Source: an uncultured Pseudomonadota bacterium
Lineage (GTDB): Bacteria > Myxococcota_A > UBA9042 > CAIXZC01
Length of the DNA: 10,491 nucleotides
Direction of reading: 5' to 3'
Assembly: GCA_937876385.1 (NCBI GenBank)
Contig: CALFHQ010000162.1
Coordinates: forward strand, 1 to 10,491
Made by a program: the position numbers and the translations under genes. Below, piece by piece: positions 6,601-10,491 of this stretch (positions are counted from its first letter, which is position 1; the number at the start of each line of letters is the position of its first letter). The notes below the pieces were generated by a model, which worked only from the letters and a program-made list of their open reading frames with translations, ran no database searches and was not told where the DNA came from.

Positions 6601-9197
6601 GCGCAACCCACCTGCACCCCGGCGCAGACGCCGTCGTCGCCGCACGCATCGCCGAAAGTGCAGAGGTCTGCGTCGTCACAACTCTGGCCGGTAAGAGGGG
6701 TGTGCGTGCAACCCAGCAGGACATCGCAGACGTCCAGGGTGCAGGGGTTGCTGTCGTTACACTGGGCGTCGTCCGGGAGATGATGTACTTCGTCGTTCAC
6801 TTCATCGCAGGAATCGCTCGTGCAGGACACCCCATCATCCACAATCGGCGCCGGTCCCGGAAGGCAGTCACCGGTCAGAGAATCGCACGTTTCGATGCCG
6901 TTGCAGTACGCGCCATCATCACAATCCTCCGAGAACCCCTGACACAATCCCTGGTCACTGCACTGATCGTTGACCGTGCAAGCGCTTCCGTCATCGCAAG
7001 GCTTCCCGACGACGGCGTTGTTGCGGCACCCTAGCCCTGCCACGCACACATCGGCGGTACAGATGTTGCCATCGTCGCACCATGTGCTGTCAGCTTCGTG
7101 GAGCACCGTGTCGGTATCTTCGTTGCACGAATCCTGGGTGCATCCAATCCCGTCGTCAACCACTGGGGCCGCCCCGTCGAGGCAGTCGCCGGTGCTGGAG
7201 TCGCAGCTTTCCTCACCGTTACAGAACAACCCGTCGTTGCACGCCTTTGTGGTGCCGACGCAAATTCCCGAATCCGAGCAGGCATCCTCTGTAGTGCACA
7301 AGTCGCCGTCATTGCACGGTTTGTTCACAACAACACCGTTACTGCAACCCGTCGTCTCGTGGCACACATCGGCGGTGCAGATGTCACCGTCGTCGCATTC
7401 GGTGTTGTCTGGAACGTGGACGATGGTGTCCAGGTCCTCGTCACACCCATCCAACGTGCAAGCAATCTCGTCATCCAGAACAAGGGGCGTCCCCGGGACA
7501 CATTCTCCCGTGCCTCCGTCGCAAACCTCGACGCCGTTGCAAAACAGGTCGTCCGCACATTCCCGGGGCACCCCGGAGCACTTCCCTTCAAAATCGCACA
7601 CATCCCCGGTGGTGCAAGGGTCTGAGTCGTCGCACAGCGCCCCTTGGTTGGTAACGTGGACACAGCCTGCCTCCGGGTCGCAGCTATCCTGGGTGCAGGG
7701 GTTGTTGTCCTGGCACACCGTCGAATCCGGGGTATGAGTGACCTCGTCGGTGGCGTCGTTGCAGCCGTCGATGGTGCACTCGATGTCGTCGTCCACGTCG
7801 GGAACCAGGGTCGCAACGCAGTTTCCCGTCACCGAATCGCACACTTCCAGCCCGTTGCAGAACGACTGGTCGTCACACACTTTTGGGGTTCCGACGCATT
7901 CCCCGGTAGCAGTGCACTGGTCCTGCACCGTGCAGGGGTCCGAATCGTTGCAACTCTGGCTGAGCACAGCCAGGTTGCTGCAACCCACCGTGGGGCTGCA
8001 CAAGTCAACGGTGCACGGATTCTGGTCGTCGCACAAGTCGTCGTTTCGAGTATGAACCACGGCCCCTGTCGCTTCATCGCAGGAGTCCACGGTGCAGTCG
8101 ACTCCGTCAGAAAGAGTCGGGGGAATTCCCTGGAGGCACAACCCCGTTTCCGGATTGCAGACTTCCTGTCCGTTGCAGAACAACTGGTCGTCGCAGACCA
8201 CCGCCTGACCCTCACAAACTCCCGTATCGGTGCACTGGTCCGAGGCAGTGCAGAGGTCTCCATCGTCGCAGCCTGCTCCCACCATCGCAACGTTCAAACA
8301 ACCTTCGACCGGGTCGCAGCTATCCTGCGTGCAAGGGTTCTCGTCGTCACACAGCACGTTGTTGGGTTGGTGAAAGACCTCCCCGGTCTCGTCGTCGCAT
8401 GTATCGTCGGTGCACTCCACACCGTCATCCACTTCCGGAGGAACGTCGGCTACACAATCTCCCGTCTCGGCATCGCAGCTCTCGACCCCATTGCAGGCCA
8501 GGCCATCGTCGCAAACTTTGGCAGCACCGGCGCAGGTACCGTCATCCTGGCAACTGTCATCCACGCTGCACAAGTCATCATCGTTGCATTGCGCCCCCAC
8601 CGTGATGTCGTTAGAGCACCCCGTTTCCAGAGAACAGAGGTCCGCAGTGCAAGGGTTTTCGTCAGCACACGCGCTGTCGTCCGGGGTATGGGTCACTTCC
8701 CCAGTTGCCGGATCACAACCATCCACCGAACACGCCACACCGTCGTCCACCTCAAGGGCTTGCCCAGCGACGCACTCGCCGGTGGCCGGGTCGCAACTCT
8801 CTTCTCCGTTGCACAGATCATCGTCGCCACATTCGACGGCCGTTCCGGCGCACTCCCCGGACTCCAAACAGCTATCCTCGGTGGTGCACAAATCTCCGTC
8901 GTCGCAGCCCTTCCCGGCGACGACTTCGAAAACGCAGGTTCCCTCCACACAACTTCCTGTCTGACAAGACCCCGGGGGCAAACACTCGTCGTCCACAGAG
9001 CACGATTGCTTGATCTCGGTCCGCGTCTCTGCACCCGTGCCATCATCCGTCCCCGAGTCATCCTCGACAACCAGATCCGCCTTGCCGGACGAGTCCTGGC
9101 TTATGTCCAAGGTCACGCTGGAACCGCTTCCCCCAGCACAACCAACTACCAACCAAATCGCTGACAACACCAATCCGAGATGAACCTTTAAACGCAT
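3615..9197 (-). CDS. Giant Cys/Asp-rich surface lipoprotein with CTDC-like repeats and PPC-like beta-sandwich modules
   Basis: Start chosen at ATG 9197: GGGGGA lies 4 nt upstream, and translation opens with MRLK and a hydrophobic helix ending in the lipobox VVGC (Cys20, followed by Ala-Gly). The frame extends to a TTG at 9215, which would only lengthen the signal. The mature protein of about 1840 residues should be acylated at Cys20; Ala at +2 suggests the outer membrane by the Lol rule known from E. coli. After an acidic linker come eight 106-residue repeats with 14 Cys each, plus a partial ninth (residues about 98-970). Motifs such as CDDGNPCTxDxC resemble the Dictyostelium CTDC repeat family. 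The second half has four PPC-like domains (about 1003-1142, 1236-1376, 1470-1607, 1672-1811), each starting GESC and ending GTYYxVVDA plus a last strand. They are separated by acidic CxDGxDNDCDGxxDCxDxDC motifs that look Ca-binding. The last 48 residues come from a palindromic element and lack this style. No enzyme site is seen; a structural, adhesive or matrix role is inferred. Confidence 0.9.
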   Translation of the reverse strand: MRLKVHLGLVLSAIWLVVGCAGGSGSSVTLDISQDSSGKADLVVEDDSGTDDGTGAETRTEIKQSCSVDDECLPPGSCQTGSCVEGTCVFEVVAGKGCDDGDLCTTEDSCLESGECAGTAVECGDDDLCNGEESCDPATGECVAGQALEVDDGVACSVDGCDPATGEVTHTPDDSACADENPCTADLCSLETGCSNDITVGAQCNDDDLCSVDDSCQDDGTCAGAAKVCDDGLACNGVESCDAETGDCVADVPPEVDDGVECTDDTCDDETGEVFHQPNNVLCDDENPCTQDSCDPVEGCLNVAMVGAGCDDGDLCTASDQCTDTGVCEGQAVVCDDQLFCNGQEVCNPETGLCLQGIPPTLSDGVDCTVDSCDEATGAVVHTRNDDLCDDQNPCTVDLCSPTVGCSNLAVLSQSCNDSDPCTVQDQCTATGECVGTPKVCDDQSFCNGLEVCDSVTGNCVATLVPDVDDDIECTIDGCNDATDEVTHTPDSTVCQDNNPCTQDSCDPEAGCVHVTNQGALCDDSDPCTTGDVCDFEGKCSGVPRECADDLFCNGVEVCDGGTGECVPGTPLVLDDEIACTLDGCDEDLDTIVHVPDNTECDDGDICTADVCHETTGCSNGVVVNKPCNDGDLCTTEDACSDSGICVGTTKACNDGLFCNGEESCDSSTGDCLDGAAPVVDDGIGCTQDSCNEDTDTVLHEADSTWCDDGNICTADVCVAGLGCRNNAVVGKPCDDGSACTVNDQCSDQGLCQGFSEDCDDGAYCNGIETCDSLTGDCLPGPAPIVDDGVSCTSDSCDEVNDEVHHLPDDAQCNDSNPCTLDVCDVLLGCTHTPLTGQSCDDADLCTFGDACGDDGVCAGVQVGCADPFFCDGEEFCDPATGDCTVGFVPQDNVDDGIDCTNDYCDEELDAIVHEADHFFCDDGNVCTSNTCNVEAGCVNPPLSGPPCDDGDVCTTGDVCVFGSCVPGEYICGEICGNGVDDNNNGAVDCADTGCRFDETCLGESCWNPFVVTETPVTADDSHLLLSFTGDTRLSADDHEASCHTGTQQAPDDVYRLVLDVEAQVTATFDFDTDYWYPALSLFDGNCGAGNEIGCDYTTSPGGPAVISQLLAPGTYFFVVDAAYTTDEYSYWIEFEITVPSTTETDCSDGIDNDVNGSTDCCDAACTGDPACLMEGNCGDLMDNDCDGAVDCCDEDCNGDSQCAAESDCTDGVDNDCDGLFDCDDADCLVDDVCMGESCDNPFLVNDGLAIGPEQDGVVFTLTGDTTGRESDLSGSCDSATAQAADEAWEFVLSQEAYVTISYDFTESYNYPALVLFSGACSPAGEMACDFTKSGGGPAVFEGVLNAGVYYIGADAAYTSDDGPYTIELVAAMITATETGCGDGFDNDQDGWLDCCDSDCDSAAECQTETNCSDGLDNDCDGAFDCCDVNCKSQELCTAEVGCNDGVDNDCDGKKDCLDTDCSSLQICTGESCLNPLLVNDGVSIGAMDDGAIFNYNGTTTGSQASYTTNCAAGSAGAPDNVYSFTLDVVAQVTMTQSFGSAYDYPTMYLYGTTCVPASQIRCNNGGYAKAAVIQEVLDPGTYYAVFDASYDYMDGPYSGQFTIMIPTEAETVCDDGVDNDLDEFFDCCDSDCDGAIQCGAETQCNDDVDNDCDGTTDCEDSDCNGDSACAGESCVQPLSVNGGDTIFAADLGSVFTYSGTLLDTVDYYQSACQSYVNGGGDRVYMMDLGVEAAIHVELTQDLGNDVPVLLLYDGQCVPGSELVCDKPSSGGVAAVVDHTLPAGVYYVVVDCGDWDGQCGGYGLSISVLAPLNRVISTSDHPRRLRQSAHGLLDVPKYASSAMYADFLACGALPGRADPV
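3617..3762. repeat. 146-bp imperfect palindromic element forming the 3' end of the giant gene
   Basis: The two 73-nt halves pair in register around the exact centre 3689/3690. Perfect blocks are 3617-3627 with 3752-3762 (11 bp, AAACAGGGTCA), 3629-3632 with 3747-3750, 3634-3637 with 3742-3745, 3644-3653 with 3725-3734 (10 bp), 3659-3665 with 3712-3718 (7 bp), 3669-3674 with 3705-3710 (6 bp) and the tip 3683-3687 with 3692-3696 around TTTG. Unpaired stretches are small internal loops and bulges that balance between the arms. A transcript of either strand could form one long interrupted hairpin. No flanking direct repeat is evident. It encodes the last 48 codons of the giant lipoprotein and sits where two genes converge, so it may also act as a transcription block. 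The class is not known to me; it is like a MITE or a Rickettsia palindromic element in form. Confidence 0.75.
3765..6272 (-). repeat. Four PPC-like modules interleaved with nine DNDCDG-type motifs
   Basis: Within the giant gene, four diverged modules lie at about 5772-6191, 5070-5492, 4377-4790 and 3765-4184. Each starts GESC-x-[NQ]-P, holds a V-x-F/[IV]-F-x-x-[TS]-G strand and a YPxxxLF/Y-x-G strand, has CD or CN near a GG-x-AVI turn, and ends GTYYxVVDA. That pattern resembles the bacterial pre-peptidase C-terminal (PPC) fold. Around them are acidic Cys motifs with the core DNDCDG: one before the first module, three, three and two between the others. The last module is followed at once by the palindromic element. 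Confidence 0.75.
6279..8906 (-). repeat. Array of 318-bp coding repeats (eight complete, ninth partial)
   Basis: Counting the first Cys of each unit (CDDGDLC and variants) gives eight successive starts exactly 106 residues apart. The ninth is 108 away because the eighth unit carries two extra residues near PQDNVDDG. Each unit has 14 Cys: a first half with C-x5-C-T-style clusters and CNGxExCDxxTGxC, and a second half with VDDGxxCTxDxCDE, a VxHxPD strand and CDDxNPCTxDxCxxxxGC. The ninth unit stops after about 25 residues and runs into the second architecture. Units are clearly diverged in sequence, so the fixed length is held by selection or by common descent without indels rather than by recent copying. 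Confidence 0.9.
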
Positions 9198-9265
9198 AAG
9201 ATCCCCCGAGAACAAGGATGACTGAACTACACCAGTGGCTAAACGATCAGAAAACTTCGCGTTCG

Positions 9266-9294
9266 AGACTACCGACGACTCCTCAGAAGGTCAA
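9266..9294 (-). promoter_or_regulatory. Possible promoter of the giant lipoprotein gene
   Basis: On the - strand TTGACC (9294-9289) is followed after 17 bp by TAGTCT (9271-9266; 3 of 6 to TATAAT). The leader would be roughly 60 nt to the ATG at 9197. The 189-bp gap between the ammonia-lyase stop and this gene has room for its own promoter and shows no T-tailed terminator. The -10 is weak, so this is a tentative call. Confidence 0.3.
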
Positions 9295-9386
9295 TCACCA
9301 TGCCCAGACTTTCTGGACTCGACAAGACGTCCGAGGCTCCCCTTCCGACTACTCGTATTTCAAGAAGCTCATGTTCCTGACCTCAT

Positions 9387-10491
9387 TCATCTCTGGCATC
9401 GAGACGAATCAACAAGTTCGCCAGACCATACCAGACCATACATCCGCTCCAGGTCGTCGTGCAGGAATCGGTCCTTCTTCACCGGCTGGAATTCCACATA
9501 GATTCGCTCCAATGCCGCCTCGCAAATCGGACTGAGGCTTCGCTCTTCAGGCGTCCAGTGGTAGATGAGATGAGTCACCACATCCGCGTGAAAGTGCAAA
9601 TCCAACCCCAACTTCTCCACCTCATCCCGGTAGGTCGTCCGAGCCTTCTCGGTTGCCGCTCGAGCCTCGGCGTCCAGGTGAATCTTCGATGGAAAATGAA
9701 CCTGAGCCTTTCGAATCGCGGCCCCTTGAGCACCATAAGACAACTCAATGGCCATCAGTCGAGCCAAGGTCGGAAGGGTGTCCCAAACCTTGATGGCAAG
9801 CCCCGCACTCATGCTGACATGGTCCTCTTGACCCGCGTCGGTGCTCAACGAGAAAAGGTGATTGGGGGTGGTCTGGCCCCAGATGTAGTTGGTCAACGCT
9901 GCGCTGGTATATTCTGGAATCATCATCGCCGAAGAGGTTCCCCGCTCGGCTTCGCTGAGCCCCGGCCATTTCAAGTCGTGGCCCAGTCCTCGGTTTCTGG
10001 CACCGTCCACAAAGCGAACGCAGCGCATGTTGGAAAGCCTCGCCATCACCGACATCGCTTCCAGAAGATTGTACAGCTTCATGGCGATGGGCATGCCGTG
10101 AAAGTGCCCTCCCGAGATGATGTTGGTGTACTCTCCGTTCTCATCGGGAAGCAGCAACGGGTTGTCCGTGGCGCTGTTGATCTCAATTTCAAAGGTCTTT
10201 CGGGCCTCGGAAATCTCTTCGCAGCACGCTCCCAGAATCTGGGCCGCACAGCGGAGGCTGTAAGGATCCTGAACCACACCGTCGACGTCATAGCGCTCGT
10301 GGCTGGCTCGAATGGGAGAATCGCTCATGTAGTGTCGAAGACGCTCAGCCACTCGCAGGGCCCCAGGGTGAGGTCGAAGCTGATGAAGCTCTTCCATGTA
10401 CGGGGTGTCGGAGCCCAGCATCACTTGATTGGAAATTGCCGTGGCGAGACACGCTGTCTCCAGCAACATCTCGATCTTCTCAAGAGACAGG
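9387..10491 (-). CDS. MIO-type histidine/aromatic ammonia-lyase family protein, C-terminal part (N-terminus outside window)
   Basis: The frame is open from the window edge to the TGA at 9389-9387, giving about 367 residues. An ATG at 10469 is internal to the fold. Family landmarks appear in order: RPHPGA, QDPYSLRC (the conserved active-site Tyr and Arg), EINSATDNPLL, SGGHFHG (conserved Phe), then QEDHVSM with the catalytic-region Glu. These match histidine ammonia-lyase (HutH) and related PAL/TAL enzymes, which remove ammonia from the amino acid using an MIO group made from Ala-Ser-Gly. That tripeptide and the N-terminal catalytic Tyr would lie upstream of the window, so activity and substrate cannot be judged. 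Differences from typical HutH are His for Asn in SGGNFHG, Ser for Gly after QEDHVSM, an altered loop before MIPEYTSAAL, and a C-terminal part longer than usual by an estimated 45 residues. No other hut gene is visible. It could be a paralogue with another substrate. Confidence 0.85.
   Translation of the reverse strand, partial: LSLEKIEMLLETACLATAISNQVMLGSDTPYMEELHQLRPHPGALRVAERLRHYMSDSPIRASHERYDVDGVVQDPYSLRCAAQILGACCEEISEARKTFEIEINSATDNPLLLPDENGEYTNIISGGHFHGMPIAMKLYNLLEAMSVMARLSNMRCVRFVDGARNRGLGHDLKWPGLSEAERGTSSAMMIPEYTSAALTNYIWGQTTPNHLFSLSTDAGQEDHVSMSAGLAIKVWDTLPTLARLMAIELSYGAQGAAIRKAQVHFPSKIHLDAEARAATEKARTTYRDEVEKLGLDLHFHADVVTHLIYHWTPEERSLSPICEAALERIYVEFQPVKKDRFLHDDLERMYGLVWSGELVDSSRCQR

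Noticed and set aside
6279..8906. Regular direct repeats as a CRISPR array
   Set aside because: The period is 318 bp, units are diverged, and they form one continuous coding frame; there are no short identical repeats with unique spacers.
3990..9164. Three long + strand open frames (3990-5387, 5433-7034, 7644-9164) opposite the giant gene
   Set aside because: They are antisense shadows: Asp codon GAC in the real gene reads as Val GTC on the other strand, giving Val-rich sequence with no domain, no ribosome-binding site and no signal. The - strand frame has lipobox, repeats and domain order.
9304..9316. Small inverted repeat CCAGA-CTT-TCTGG as terminator of the ammonia-lyase gene
   Set aside because: Only a 5-bp stem with a 3-nt loop and no T-run on the - strand.
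9218..9535. Small + strand open frames over the gap and ammonia-lyase end
   Set aside because: No ribosome-binding site or recognisable protein, and they overlap the well-supported - strand gene.
9387..10491. Firm hutH assignment
   Set aside because: The MIO tripeptide and substrate-selecting residues are outside the window and several motif positions differ, so only the family is called.

Overview
The window looks like a chromosomal stretch from a predatory or social deltaproteobacterium-type lineage (Myxococcota, Bradymonadales or a relative). The reasons are the moderately GC-rich composition, a secreted protease ending in a MYXO-CTERM-like sorting signal, MopE-type and DNDCDG-type metal-binding motifs, and a giant Cys/Asp-rich lipoprotein built from repeats that resemble the Dictyostelium CTDC repeat. 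This lineage call is inference from protein style, not from a marker gene.

Layout. On the + strand: the C-terminal part of a TetR-type regulator (1-506, cut by the window edge); a 169-bp gap with a good promoter and a leader hairpin; a secreted, C-terminally anchored trypsin-fold protease with a long Cys-rich tail (676-2643); and a membrane-anchored alpha/beta hydrolase of the BEM46/ABHD13 type (2736-3611). On the - strand, converging on the hydrolase: a lipoprotein of about 1860 residues (9197-3615). Upstream of it and also on the - strand is the C-terminal two-thirds of an MIO-type (histidine/aromatic) ammonia-lyase (10491-9387), whose N-terminus lies beyond the window.

The giant lipoprotein has two architectures in series. 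The N-terminal half is eight complete Cys-rich repeats of 106 residues (318 bp) plus a partial ninth; seven of the eight intervals are exactly 106. The C-terminal half has four PPC-like beta-sandwich modules separated by nine copies of a short acidic Cys-rich motif in a 1-3-3-2 pattern.

The strongest unexplained signal is at the 3' end of the giant gene. The last 48 codons lie inside a 146-bp imperfect palindrome (3617-3762) whose two arms fold exactly around a CGTAC-TTTG-GTACG tip. It starts just after the last beta-sandwich domain ends and supplies a C-terminal tail unlike the rest of the protein. I read it as a mobile or repetitive palindromic element (comparable in behaviour to Rickettsia palindromic elements) that landed in the convergent intergenic space and now provides the gene's terminus.

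The protease and the giant lipoprotein are both predicted cell-surface proteins and share DNDCDG-type motifs. Nothing in the sequence directly ties them into one pathway, and the ammonia-lyase and TetR fragments look like unrelated neighbours.
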